Of a DNA stretch of 64,000 nt, positions 33,689 through 41,176 are shown piece by piece. The DNA lies in the NCBI RefSeq assembly GCF_002196855.1, contig NZ_NIPW01000011.1, positions 1-64,000 on the forward strand, given 5' to 3'. Below the pieces are notes generated by a model that made no database searches, was not told the DNA's origin, and saw only the letters and a list, made by a program, of their open reading frames with translations. The stretch's first letter is position 1. Every line of letters begins with the position of its first letter. The translations under genes and the position numbers were made by a program. This stretch comes from Haematobacter genomosp. 1. GTDB lineage: Bacteria > Pseudomonadota > Alphaproteobacteria > Rhodobacterales > Rhodobacteraceae.

Positions 33689-33977
33689 ACTTGATCTTGA
33701 GAAGGCGGCGAACGCCCTGATGGTGCTGATCCTTGGTCTTGCCGCAGCTTTCGGATGGAATCGCGCCAAGAGAGGGCCCGCACGACCGGAGGAAATCGTC
33801 GAGGTTTCCGCGGCGCTCGTTAGCGACAGGTCTGCGCGCGAGATCATCGACGCGCTGGACCGAAACACCGAAGCGCTCGAGCGCAACAGCGAGACCGCGG
33901 AGGACATGCGGGATGAAATCCGCGATGTCACCCGGTCCATGTCGTCCCTCGCCGTAGAACTGGCTCGCAAGAGGTAG
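33675..33977 (+). CDS. Single-TM coiled-coil protein, holin/lysis candidate
   Basis: The 100-aa product has one N-terminal TM segment (ANALMVLILGLAAAFGW) and then a polar coiled coil (IIDALDRNTEALERNSETAE) up to the end. This topology resembles small phage holins or pinholin-like partners, and a similar gene commonly precedes muramidase genes in Rhodobacter phages. I chose GTG 33675 because it overlaps the previous gene and gives a proper N-terminus; GTG 33666 is an alternative. The gene ends 11 bases before the endolysin gene. Confidence 0.6.
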   Translation: MNLAELDLEKAANALMVLILGLAAAFGWNRAKRGPARPEEIVEVSAALVSDRSAREIIDALDRNTEALERNSETAEDMRDEIRDVTRSMSSLAVELARKR

Positions 33978-33988
33978 GAGCACCCCAC

Positions 33989-34942
33989 ATGACAGACCCC
34001 TGGAAGGGCGCCGCGCATCGCGCGAGCGCCGACGATTTCGTGCGTGCAGCCGAGCGGATCGGCTGCGAGCTGGCGGCGATCCGTGCTGTCTGGCAGGTGG
34101 AGGCGTCAGGCCGCGCGTTTCGCGCCGACGGCACGCTCGAGCGGCGCTTTGAGCCGCATAAGCTGCGGATGCCAATTGGCGACTATCGGTCGAGCCTGAA
34201 GCTGTCGGCAGCGGGCCGGGAGAGGCTCTTCCGCGCCGCTTACGCCCGCGATCCTGAGGATGCGATGCGTGCCACCAGCTGGGGCGCGCCGCAGATCATG
34301 GGCTTCAATGCCGGCGCGGCAGGCTACATCACCGCGCTCGGCATGGTGCGTGCGATGGCGGCGAGCGAGGCGGAGCAGCTCGCGGCTTTCGTCACCCTCA
34401 TCCTGTCCTGGGGCCTCGATGCCGCGCTGCGGGCTCATGACTGGCGGGCTTTTGCGGCGCGTTATAATGGATCGGGCAATGTCGCTGAGTACGCCGCGCG
34501 GATCGAGACCGCCTATCAGCAGCTGTCGGGCCGGGCCTCGCCGGTGGTGCTGCGCGCCGGTGCGCGGGGAGAGGCCGTCCGTCGGCTGCAGGTGGCGCTT
34601 GGGTTGGATTCGGACGGCGCTTTCGGGCCGGAGACAGAGGCGGCGGTCCGCCGCTTTCAGGCGCAGTCGGCACTGCCGGTCGACGGGGTCGTGGGTGCGC
34701 GGACCTGGGCAGAGCTGGAGCGCCGGCGCGATGCGTCGCCGATCCGGCAGCCCGCGCGCGAGGATCGCGTGGCGCAGATCACCAAGGTAAGCGCTGCCGC
34801 AGGCGGGCTGGCATCGGCTGTCGCCGCGATCGGCGACGCGCTGCCCGAGTCGACGCTCAACATCCTCATCGGTGGCGGGATGCTGCTGGCGCTGATCGGT
34901 GTCGCTGTCTGGGCATTCCAGAAGAGCAGGGGGGTCGCGTGA
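33989..34942 (+). CDS. Endolysin: N-acetylmuramidase with PG-binding domain and C-terminal TM
   Basis: The 317-aa product has an N-acetylmuramidase domain (pfam11860 type, residues 10-180) with the likely catalytic Glu in VWQVEASGRAF, plus SWGAPQIMGFN and FAARYNGSGNV. A peptidoglycan-binding domain (residues 190-250: RRLQVALGLDSDGAFGPETE) follows. The C-terminus ends with a TM segment (ILIGGGMLLALIGVAVWAF). It would cleave host peptidoglycan glycan strands. No signal peptide is present; the C-terminal anchor is unusual among endolysins and may hold the enzyme in the inner membrane until lysis. Confidence 0.88.
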   Translation: MTDPWKGAAHRASADDFVRAAERIGCELAAIRAVWQVEASGRAFRADGTLERRFEPHKLRMPIGDYRSSLKLSAAGRERLFRAAYARDPEDAMRATSWGAPQIMGFNAGAAGYITALGMVRAMAASEAEQLAAFVTLILSWGLDAALRAHDWRAFAARYNGSGNVAEYAARIETAYQQLSGRASPVVLRAGARGEAVRRLQVALGLDSDGAFGPETEAAVRRFQAQSALPVDGVVGARTWAELERRRDASPIRQPAREDRVAQITKVSAAAGGLASAVAAIGDALPESTLNILIGGGMLLALIGVAVWAFQKSRGVA

Positions 34943-35163
34943 TGGTCATTGTCTACACTACGCCGGGCTGCCAGCCCTGCCGCGCGACCAAGCGGGCGCT
35001 CCAGCAGCGCGGTATCGCCTTTGAGGAGATCGACCTCACGCAGGATGCCGCCGCGCTGGCGCTGGTGCGCTCCTGGGGCTACCAGTCCGCGCCGGTGGTC
35101 TACCTCGGTCCCGATCACCACTGGCATGGCTATCGCCCAGACCTGATCGCGGGGCTGACATGA
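34942..35163 (+). CDS. Glutaredoxin/NrdH-like redox protein
   Basis: The 73-aa product has the thioredoxin-fold active site GCQPCRATKRAL at residues 10-21 and the cis-Pro region QSAPVVYLG near 49. Length and CxxC motif fit NrdH-type glutaredoxins, electron donors for ribonucleotide reductase. Here, however, it sits inside the lysis cassette between endolysin and spanin genes, with its ATG sharing a base with the endolysin stop. The active site is CQPC rather than the more usual CVQC/CPYC. Confidence 0.8.
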   Translation: MVIVYTTPGCQPCRATKRALQQRGIAFEEIDLTQDAAALALVRSWGYQSAPVVYLGPDHHWHGYRPDLIAGLT

Positions 35164-35164
35164 C

Positions 35165-35395
35165 ATGACATGGCTGCTCTCCACCCGCATCGGTCGGGCG
35201 CTCGCCGCGCTCGGCGGGCTTATCGTGGCGCTGCTGATCGCGTTTGCCTCTGGCAAGCGGGAGGGTCGGCGCGACGCGCGCGCCGATCGGCTGCAGGACT
35301 ATCAGGACACACGCAGGAGGATCGACGATGCGGACGTATCTCGCGGCAATGCTGATGACGACGCTCGCTGGCTGCGCGACAGGTCGCAGCGGTGA
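35165..35395 (+). CDS. Inner-membrane spanin (Rz-like)
   Basis: The 76-aa product has one N-terminal TM segment (LAALGGLIVALLIAFASG) and a short charged coiled coil (RRDARADRLQDYQDTRRRID), the topology of an i-spanin. The lipoprotein gene starting at 35328 overlaps its last 68 bases in another frame, the classic nested Rz/Rz1 arrangement. It would fuse the inner and outer membranes in the final step of lysis. It is shorter than lambda Rz. Confidence 0.75.
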   Translation: MTWLLSTRIGRALAALGGLIVALLIAFASGKREGRRDARADRLQDYQDTRRRIDDADVSRGNADDDARWLRDRSQR

Positions 35396-35522
35396 GGCGG
35401 TCTGCGACGGGACGGAGGCGTCCCGGACGGCGCTTGCTGCCGCGCTGGTGGCGGACGGCGGGCCACAGAGCCGCGCGGCGGGGCGTGACCTGATCGCCCA
35501 TGTGGATGCGGGGTGCCGCTAA
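35328..35522 (+). CDS. Outer-membrane lipoprotein spanin (Rz1-like)
   Basis: The 64-aa product has a lipoprotein signal with lipobox TLAGC (Cys at residue 16). The mature part is about 49 residues, without the usual high Pro content but with two Cys. The gene overlaps the i-spanin in a +1 frame. Together they form a two-component spanin. Confidence 0.75.
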   Translation: MRTYLAAMLMTTLAGCATGRSGEAVCDGTEASRTALAAALVADGGPQSRAAGRDLIAHVDAGCR

Positions 35523-35529
35523 AATACGT

Positions 35530-36150
35530 CTAGTGCAGAGATTTCATGAGAAATTCTCTCGCGAGGCTTGGGGCCTGCTTCCCCTCCTCTCTCGCGATCA
35601 ATCGCAGCTTATCGTATTCCTCAGCAGTGAGTCTGATTTTCAGAACGACGCCCCTCCGCACCGGCGCGCGTCGGGTGGCTTTCGGGGCCAGCATGGCAAT
35701 CTGATCCCGAACCGGCCGCAGATCATCGCCGACAACCGCGCGTCGCAGCAGTGTAATGGTCATCTCTTCCACAGGGACAGATCGCGTCGTCACCCTGCCG
35801 TCTTCGCCGACATCCGCAATATCAAATCCGTCGTCGATGAGACGGCGCTGAGTGGAGAGCGGCATATTCGTCATCTGCTTGATCAGCGTCGCCTGCCCCG
35901 CGCACCTTACGACGACGTCTGGCAGCAGACGACGATTGGCGATTAGAGGCAGATAGGTAAACAGGCCTCCTCCGCGCAGCGCGGATAAATCTGCGCCGCG
36001 GCGCTCTAACTCGCTCCATATCGCGGCCAGGCGCGATAAAGTACGGGCCGTGACGCCGATGGCCTCCGCCATTTCCCTTTGTAGCTCCTCGGTGCTGATT
36101 CCGCTGAGGTCGGGCAGGGGCTCATCGCCAGCAAGGACGATCTCACTCAT
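35530..36150 (-). CDS. Hypothetical regulator-like protein, end of leftward operon
   Basis: The 206-aa product starts with a helical segment (TEELQREMAEAIGVTARTLS) that could be a helix-turn-helix. Its C-terminus (GVVLKIRLTAEEYDKLRLIA) looks like a ribbon-helix-helix or other short DNA-binding module. The middle is unfamiliar. It is the last gene of a leftward operon 37444-35530 and overlaps the upstream gene by eight bases. I infer a regulatory role but cannot name a family. Confidence 0.5.
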   Translation of the reverse strand: MSEIVLAGDEPLPDLSGISTEELQREMAEAIGVTARTLSRLAAIWSELERRGADLSALRGGGLFTYLPLIANRRLLPDVVVRCAGQATLIKQMTNMPLSTQRRLIDDGFDIADVGEDGRVTTRSVPVEEMTITLLRRAVVGDDLRPVRDQIAMLAPKATRRAPVRRGVVLKIRLTAEEYDKLRLIAREEGKQAPSLAREFLMKSLH

Positions 36151-36826
36151 CGGTATTCTCCATCATTTTTAGCAGGAGCGCCGCATCTGCCATCATCTGG
36201 GAGGACGCTCTCCGGGCGCGGTATTTCTTCTGGGATGCCCTCGCATGTGACCGCCAGACCTCCAGGCGCTCCGGCGACAGGTTGCGTAGCCATTCCTCGA
36301 ATTTCGCCCGGTATTTTTCCGGGTCTGCGGCATAAAGCTCCCGCTGTCTCGCATTGCGAGCCGCGCGATCTTCGCCTGTCATCTCCATACGGCGCTGTCG
36401 CGCGCGCTCCCGATCCGCCTCCTGCAATGACATCAGGAGAAGGGGATTTTCTCTCGCGAGTTTGATGCGATACCCCGGTGTTCGCCGTCGCGGGCCGCGT
36501 GCAGCACTGAGGCGCGTAGCGATTTCCTGATTCTTGAGGCGACGGTAGATGAGTCTGCATTCGTCATCACCACAGGTGGCGGTCGATCCCGGCTTGAGGT
36601 ATGCCGCGCCGCAGATCGCGCAATGGCGTGCACGGCATGCATCGCACGCTCGTACCGCGCGCGGGTCCTTGTCAGGCACTGTCAGCCGATTCTGCGCGCA
36701 GATCGTGGTGGTCCCGCAGTCGCATTTGCACTGCCACCACCTGCCCGCTCTGTCAGGTCTTTCGACAAGCACGACTGCTGTCAAGCGCCCGAATCTGATG
36801 CCCGTCAGATCACGAGGGGCAGGCAT
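36143..36826 (-). CDS. Zinc-finger protein with AP2/HNH-type N-terminus
   Basis: The 227-aa product starts with a pattern seen at the N-terminus of phage AP2/HNH proteins: GIRFGRLTAVVLVE, then RWWQCKCDCGTTTI. Two more Cys/His groups follow (CDACRARHCAICGAAY and CGDDEC), so two or three zinc sites are likely. The remainder is a long basic helical region (REARQRRMEM, RARRASSQ). No HNH catalytic triad is evident, so DNA or RNA binding is more likely than cleavage. It overlaps both neighbours. Confidence 0.55.
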   Translation of the reverse strand: MPAPRDLTGIRFGRLTAVVLVERPDRAGRWWQCKCDCGTTTICAQNRLTVPDKDPRAVRACDACRARHCAICGAAYLKPGSTATCGDDECRLIYRRLKNQEIATRLSAARGPRRRTPGYRIKLARENPLLLMSLQEADRERARQRRMEMTGEDRAARNARQRELYAADPEKYRAKFEEWLRNLSPERLEVWRSHARASQKKYRARRASSQMMADAALLLKMMENTDE

Positions 36827-37251
36827 CAGCTCCGCGCCGACCGCTTTTCAATGACCTCTACGAGCGCGCCCCCGCACGCTTGATTCAGCATCTTAATCGT
36901 CTCCTCAGAGCCGACATGAGCCTGTATCTCATCGATAGTCAGCGCCAGAATCGCCGCCGCGACTTCTGCTGGATGCCACCCCGCGCTGACCGCTATATCC
37001 CGCAGCCGTGTCAGCTCAGGCTCTATTGCATGGACGCAAGCGGAATCGCGATCCTGCATATCGCTTGATCCCGGCGGGGGGGCGATGTGGGCAAGCGCCC
37101 GGATTTTTTCCGCAGCCCACGGCGCAACGGCATCATCTGCTATCCACCGCGAGACCGTCTTTCGATTGACATCAAGCGCGCTTGCGATCCGACCTTTCCA
37201 TGCAGCCCCGAAAAGGAGCGCCCCATGGCGCTCCAGTTCCTTGCGTGTCAT
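36826..37251 (-). CDS. HTH DNA-binding protein of the right-arm operon
   Basis: The 141-aa product has a helix-turn-helix near residues 15-40 (GRIASALDVNRKTVSRWIAD) and a helical C-terminal part. ATG 37251 is chosen because GGAGA lies about 10 bases upstream; an ATG at 37269 would overlap the upstream gene. It is probably an autoregulator of the leftward operon, separate from the repressor at 1377, or a replication or lysogeny factor. Its stop overlaps the next gene's start. Confidence 0.6.
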   Translation of the reverse strand: MTRKELERHGALLFGAAWKGRIASALDVNRKTVSRWIADDAVAPWAAEKIRALAHIAPPPGSSDMQDRDSACVHAIEPELTRLRDIAVSAGWHPAEVAAAILALTIDEIQAHVGSEETIKMLNQACGGALVEVIEKRSARS

Positions 37252-37258
37252 TGAGCGA

Positions 37259-37444
37259 TCATTCTCCATCGATGATCCACACCCCTTTTCCGTTGGGTTC
37301 ATAGCCTTGGACGACGGGACCATCTTCGGCGTCATAGAAGTCGATGTTGTGAATGGTTTTGAAGCCAGCCATGGTGATGGCATCTTCACGATTAGCGGCT
37401 TCGCCGATGATCTCGCCAGCATAGATGGCAACATAATGGGTCAT
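37259..37444 (-). CDS. Small protein, first gene of the leftward operon
   Basis: The 61-aa product is acidic and beta-rich (HYVAIYAGEIIGEAANREDA, then NIDFYDAEDGPV). ATG 37444 has GGAGA 8 bases upstream; a longer frame starts at 37510 within the operator-like repeat. No family recognised. Confidence 0.55.
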   Translation of the reverse strand: MTHYVAIYAGEIIGEAANREDAITMAGFKTIHNIDFYDAEDGPVVQGYEPNGKGVWIIDGE

Positions 37445-37500
37445 TTCTCTGTCTCCTTGGACCTCCGGGCCGGAACCATTCCCTTGCCCTGTAAATACAA

Positions 37501-37520
37501 TATGGGACATTATGGGACAT
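37501..37520. promoter_or_regulatory. Tandem TATGGGACAT operator-like repeat
   Basis: Two identical 10-bp copies, TATGGGACAT, lie side by side at 37501-37510 and 37511-37520, about 60 bases upstream of the leftward operon's first ATG and 140 bases before the rightward gene at 37663. The helical-turn spacing suggests a site for cooperative binding on one face of the DNA, perhaps by the HTH protein at 36826. No strong -35/-10 pair could be chosen. Confidence 0.55.
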
Positions 37521-37662
37521 TGCGCAAGAGGAAAATGCGCTTCGAGTTTCTTTTTTTCTCGCGTGGAGGCGGATTTTTCCGTCTATGGCAGAATCGCAGA
37601 TGTTCTGCGAATGTTCTTGTATGCCAACCACGCCCTCGACCAACAAATTCCACAATCGCAAC

Positions 37663-37932
37663 ATGTCCGACGCCGCCAGCTCGGGCCTGTTGATGACGGT
37701 CTATTGTGGTGGGTGCCGCCGCACTGTCCATTACTGGGCGGTCGATCTGGTGCAGGTCGTGGGCGCTTTTCATGAGGCGCATGTCGCACCATGGCCGTGC
37801 TCCCGGTGCCGATCGATGGAGTACATGACAATGCGGGGGAGGCTCCCCGCCGCGAGCGAGCTGCAGGGCTTGACCGTGCGACGCCCGGTCCGTCAGATCG
37901 TCAAATGGATCTGGAGGGATGAGCCAGCCTGA
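37663..37932 (+). CDS. Small zinc-ribbon-like protein next to SRAP gene
   Basis: The 89-aa product has CGGC near residue 15 and CSRC near 47, spaced for a zinc ribbon, with His and Trp between (HYWAVDLVQVVGAFHEAHVA). The C-terminus is basic (RRPVRQIVKWIW). I chose ATG 37663 because it gives a compact domain; upstream in-frame ATGs exist at 37585 and 37621. It overlaps the SRAP gene by one base, so the two are co-translated and may act together on DNA. Confidence 0.55.
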   Translation: MSDAASSGLLMTVYCGGCRRTVHYWAVDLVQVVGAFHEAHVAPWPCSRCRSMEYMTMRGRLPAASELQGLTVRRPVRQIVKWIWRDEPA

Positions 37933-38561
37933 TGTGCAATCTTTACAGCAGCACGCGTCCGCAAGAGGCCATGCGACGGCTTTTCCCCGCGCTGACCTAT
38001 CGGATCGGCAATCTCCCACCTCTCACCGGCATCTATCCCGATCAGCAGGCCCCGGTAGTGCGCCAGGATGGCCCGGACCTTGTGCTGCAGATGGCCCGGT
38101 GGGGTCTGCCGTCACCGCCGCAGTTCCATACCAAATCTGGGATCGATCGCGGCGTGACGAACGTCCGCAATACAGCCTCGCCGCATTGGCGGCGCTGGCT
38201 CGTCCCTGAGTACCGGTGCCTTGTGCCACTGACGAGCTTTGCGGAGCCGCGCGGAGCTGGCGTCGGGAATGCCTGGTTTCGACCCAAGGACGACGCACCT
38301 GCCTTCTTCGCCGGTATTTTTGTGCCGAGCTGGACAAGCGTCCGTAAGCTCAAGGATGGCCCCACAACGGACGACCTCTACGGGTTTCTGACCTGCGCGC
38401 CCAACGCCGAGGTAGGGGCCGTGCATCCTAAGGCAATGCCGGCGATTCTTACCGACCCTGAGGAGTGGGATACATGGCTCTCGGCATCCTGGTCGGAGGC
38501 AAGAGCGCTTCAGCGACCGCTACCCGACGGCTCGCTCGCGATTGATGAGACCCCGACGTGA
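37932..38561 (+). CDS. SRAP-family protein (YedK/HMCES-like)
   Basis: The 209-aa product begins MCNLYSS, with the SRAP catalytic Cys at position 2 after Met removal. It has RWGLPSPPQF, NVRNTASPHWRRWL, PLTSFAEP (conserved Glu) and AVHPKAMPAIL (active-site His), in family order. SRAP proteins crosslink to abasic sites in single-stranded DNA to protect it. This is the last gene before the attachment site. The HPKAMP motif has one residue more than the bacterial HDRMP form. Confidence 0.85.
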   Translation: MCNLYSSTRPQEAMRRLFPALTYRIGNLPPLTGIYPDQQAPVVRQDGPDLVLQMARWGLPSPPQFHTKSGIDRGVTNVRNTASPHWRRWLVPEYRCLVPLTSFAEPRGAGVGNAWFRPKDDAPAFFAGIFVPSWTSVRKLKDGPTTDDLYGFLTCAPNAEVGAVHPKAMPAILTDPEEWDTWLSASWSEARALQRPLPDGSLAIDETPT

Positions 38562-38641
38562 TACACACACGCGGCGGAGCCAAAAATGCCCGTCGCGTGC
38601 GCTCTCGGCATCCAACTACCTATGATCACAAACAGAAAAGT

Positions 38642-38691
38642 CCAAATTGTGGATCTGGGGGTCCCCCGTTCGAGCCGGGGAGGCGGTACCA
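38642..38691 (+). other. Prophage attachment site: 3' part of tRNA-His(GTG)
   Basis: The segment contains an anticodon arm with loop TTGTGGA (anticodon GTG), a 5-nt variable loop, a T-arm CCCCG-TTCGAGC-CGGGG, acceptor strand AGGCGGT, discriminator A and encoded CCA. No D-arm and no matching 5' acceptor strand (ACCGCCT or GCCGCCT) lies upstream, so the tRNA is incomplete here. The anticodon stem has one A·C mismatch. This is what a tRNA-targeting integrase leaves at one end of a prophage; the intact tRNA should lie at the other end, left of the window. Confidence 0.75.
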
Positions 38692-39314
38692 CCGAACCAG
38701 CAATATGATTGAGTTTTCTGTCTGGCTTGGAAGCGGGCGGAGAACTTTCTTCCAACCTGTCAGGTCGGGTCTTTTCCCACAGTGCGCCGCATCTGGACGA
38801 CCTTGGCTGTGTGGTCGGATTTCTCCCGTTTATATCCCTTGTCGCGTGATCGGATGCTTGGGAGTTTCATGGGGCGCCTTTGATGCGCTTGTCTTGCTTG
38901 CATCAGTGATGGCGCGGGCCTCGGTGAGGCAGCTCACGGTCCGCGGTGCAAACCCAAGCCTTTCGCCAATCGCGATGGAGAGTTAGCGACCGATATCGGC
39001 CTTGATCCGGTTTTGCTGCCACTTGCCACGCCCAGACTCCCGCTGCTTGCCTCAGGTGCCTTCGAAAGTGGAGATACAGCCCTTGCAACGGCATTTCGGA
39101 CCATGCTGCTTGCGGGCGGTTTTCCTGCAACGGCGGCTCTGCGAGGCCCGTTGTCGATCCGCTCTTGTCGTGGGCGCAGGCGCGCTATCCTTTGCGTAGT
39201 CCTGACGTGCTACGCACAGACGCCGGGGTGTTGGGGGTGCAGGGTGGAGAGCTGCTCTGCGCCCCCGTGTTTGGCCAGTCTCCCGTATTCGGCAAATCCC
39301 CCGTGTTCGCCAGA
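38692..39314. other. Gene-poor stretch right of the attachment site
   Basis: I find no convincing gene in these 620 bases. Frames exist on both strands but lack ribosome-binding sites and known domains. The sequence may hold decayed mobile DNA left by earlier integrations at the same tRNA. Confidence 0.5.
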
Positions 39315-39626
39315 TCACTGCCCGAGCGGAGGCACATACAGGCAGCGCGCGCGATTCGCGACGACGCAGAGGTGAAAGTCCTCATCCTGGCTCTTCTGAA
39401 GTGTCCGGCTGTTATACGGGATCACGGCGTGGAACGGTGCATCCATGAGGGGATACTGGCCGGCCCTCAGGTCGATTTCCCATCCGTCCTTGGTGGCGTG
39501 AACCGCAGAGGCGGGGATCGGCGCGCAATCCTGCCCGGAGCAGCAATACGCGCTGTACCAGCTATGAGCGAGCGCGGGCGACGGGGCAAGAAGAGCAGCG
39601 CACAGGATCAGGCGGGAAAGCTTCAT
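39315..39626 (-). CDS. Secreted Cys-containing hypothetical protein
   Basis: The 103-aa product has a signal peptide (LILCAALLAPSPALA) and a mature part starting HSWYSAYCCSGQDCAPIPAS, with five Cys in all. The pattern HSWY...CCSGQDC...P is common in secreted proteins of unknown function in alphaproteobacteria and their phages. The ATG at 39626 has GGAAGGAA upstream. It lies just outside the prophage end. Confidence 0.7.
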   Translation of the reverse strand: MKLSRLILCAALLAPSPALAHSWYSAYCCSGQDCAPIPASAVHATKDGWEIDLRAGQYPLMDAPFHAVIPYNSRTLQKSQDEDFHLCVVANRARCLYVPPLGQ

Positions 39627-39807
39627 CGCACATTCCTTCCACGTAGCGGACCCTCCAGCGGCAGGAGCCGGACAGGTCTGGGGACTTCGGCGAGGACGGG
39701 TAGAAGCAGCAGCGAAACGGCGTGTGGCGGGCGAGTGCCACTGCGAAAGTGTAGGCCGGTTCCGAACCTTAGCGAGGGGGAAGCGCCTCTTACGTTGCGA
39801 TTGAGCG

Positions 39808-39838
39808 AAAAAAGGCCATGCGCCCGTCGCGCATGGCC
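39808..39838 (-). terminator. Terminator of the surE-pcm-nlpD operon
   Basis: GGCCATGCGC and GCGCATGGCC form a perfect 10-bp stem with a 5-nt loop. On the minus strand it is followed by six T, making a strong intrinsic terminator 27 bases after the nlpD stop. Confidence 0.85.
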
Positions 39839-39864
39839 TGATAAACCGGCAATGACCGCTGATG

Positions 39865-41127
39865 CTACTGAAGGTAGCTCATCGGATCGACACTCTCGTA
39901 TCCGTTGCGCACTTCGAAATGCAGGAAGGACGGGTTGCCCTGTCGCACGGTCGCAATGGCCTGCCCACGGGTGACGGCGGAGCCTTTCGCCACCTTGATG
40001 CCATCGATATTGGCATAGACTGTGAGCAGGTTGTTGGCGTGGCGAATGACGAGGATCGGCACCTGATCGGTATCCTGAGTGATCGCTGCAACCGTGCCGT
40101 CGGTCGCGGCGTGGACGGCGGCTCCTGCGGCGGCGGCGATGTCGATCCCTTCATTCTTCCCGCGCGCATAGGGGCGGATGATGCTCCCCTCCACCGGCAT
40201 GGCGAGCCGGGCGGAGGAGGCAGGTGTCCGCTGTGCGCCGAGGTTCGGTGAGGCGGGCGTGGCCGCAGCGATTTCCTCGTTGGTCTTGGTGTTTTTCTCC
40301 GGCAGCGGGGTCGCGGCGCTCGGCGGCGTCGGGGTGGGGGAGCCGGTGCCCGGCTGATTGGCCGCCGGCTGCGCGGGAGCGGGGCCGGTCGCGACGGGGA
40401 TCATCAGAAACTGGCCGTCCCGCACGGTCATCTGGGCGTCCAGCCCATTCCATTCCGCCAGAGAGCGGGCGGAGACGTTGTAGAGCCGCGCGATCGAATA
40501 GGCGGTCTCCCCGCGCTTGACCTGATGGCGGACCGGCTCTGTCCGGCTGGCGGAGGCCGCGGGCGGCGCGCTGCCCACATTGGCGGAACTTGCGCTCTGG
40601 CTGGTCGCAGGCGTTCTCCGCACCGTGCCGGAGGTTTCTGCGCGTTCGATCGCACCGGAGGCAAGCGTCGTCACATCGACTGGCGCGGTCGCGATCGACC
40701 CGCTGGAGATACCGCTCGTATCGGAGGAGAAGCCGGAGTCCGCCGTCATCGTCATGGGCTCACTCACGCGACGGGGCAATGCCAGCACCTCGCCTTCCCG
40801 AAGGCCGGTTTCGCTGGGAAGCGCGTTGTAGGAGGCCAGTTCGCCTGCCGGGATGCCCACCCGCTGCGCGATGCTGCCGACAGTGTCGCCGCGCCGGGCC
40901 ACAGCCACCTGATATGTCGGATAGGAGATGACGCCCCGCCCATCCGGTTGCGGACGGTTGGCGGTCGGCTGGCGCGCGGCTTCGGATGTGTCGAGATTGG
41001 TGGGAATGACGCCCCGCATGTCCCAGTCGAGCGGTCGCCCGCAGGCCCCCACGATGGCAAGCGCTGCGCAGGCAAGCGCGATCCGGCGCAACGGTCGCTG
41101 AGCGGAACGGAAAGGCATCACTGTCAT
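39865..41127 (-). CDS. nlpD: NlpD-like lipoprotein: two LysM and degenerate M23 domain
   Basis: The 420-aa product has a lipoprotein signal (lipobox IVGAC near residue 29), LysM 1 (residues about 70-118: VARRGDTVGSIAQRVGIPAG), LysM 2 (about 200-245: HQVKRGETAYSIARLYNVSA), a Pro/Thr linker and a C-terminal M23 domain (about 305-420). Zinc ligands are degenerate: GIDIAAA lacks the first His and FLHFEVR lacks the first His of HxH. That matches NlpD, an activator of cell-separation amidases rather than an enzyme. It is last in the conserved surE-pcm-nlpD operon. Confidence 0.88.
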   Translation of the reverse strand: MTVMPFRSAQRPLRRIALACAALAIVGACGRPLDWDMRGVIPTNLDTSEAARQPTANRPQPDGRGVISYPTYQVAVARRGDTVGSIAQRVGIPAGELASYNALPSETGLREGEVLALPRRVSEPMTMTADSGFSSDTSGISSGSIATAPVDVTTLASGAIERAETSGTVRRTPATSQSASSANVGSAPPAASASRTEPVRHQVKRGETAYSIARLYNVSARSLAEWNGLDAQMTVRDGQFLMIPVATGPAPAQPAANQPGTGSPTPTPPSAATPLPEKNTKTNEEIAAATPASPNLGAQRTPASSARLAMPVEGSIIRPYARGKNEGIDIAAAAGAAVHAATDGTVAAITQDTDQVPILVIRHANNLLTVYANIDGIKVAKGSAVTRGQAIATVRQGNPSFLHFEVRNGYESVDPMSYLQ

Positions 41128-41176
41128 CCTCTTCAGTTTCCCGACGGGGCCGTCTGTGCGACCCTTGCGTCCGGCA

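Noticed and set aside
38560-38691. Complete tRNA-His gene
   Set aside because: No D-arm and no 5' acceptor strand pairing with AGGCGGT are present upstream, so only the 3' part is here.
38558-38986. Frames across the tRNA fragment and downstream
   Set aside because: They read through tRNA sequence and have no ribosome-binding sites; protein-like strings here are artefacts of tRNA sequence.
38903-39130. Possible transposase remnant right of the attachment site
   Set aside because: No DDE or other transposase motif or terminal inverted repeat could be seen; left as gene-poor sequence.
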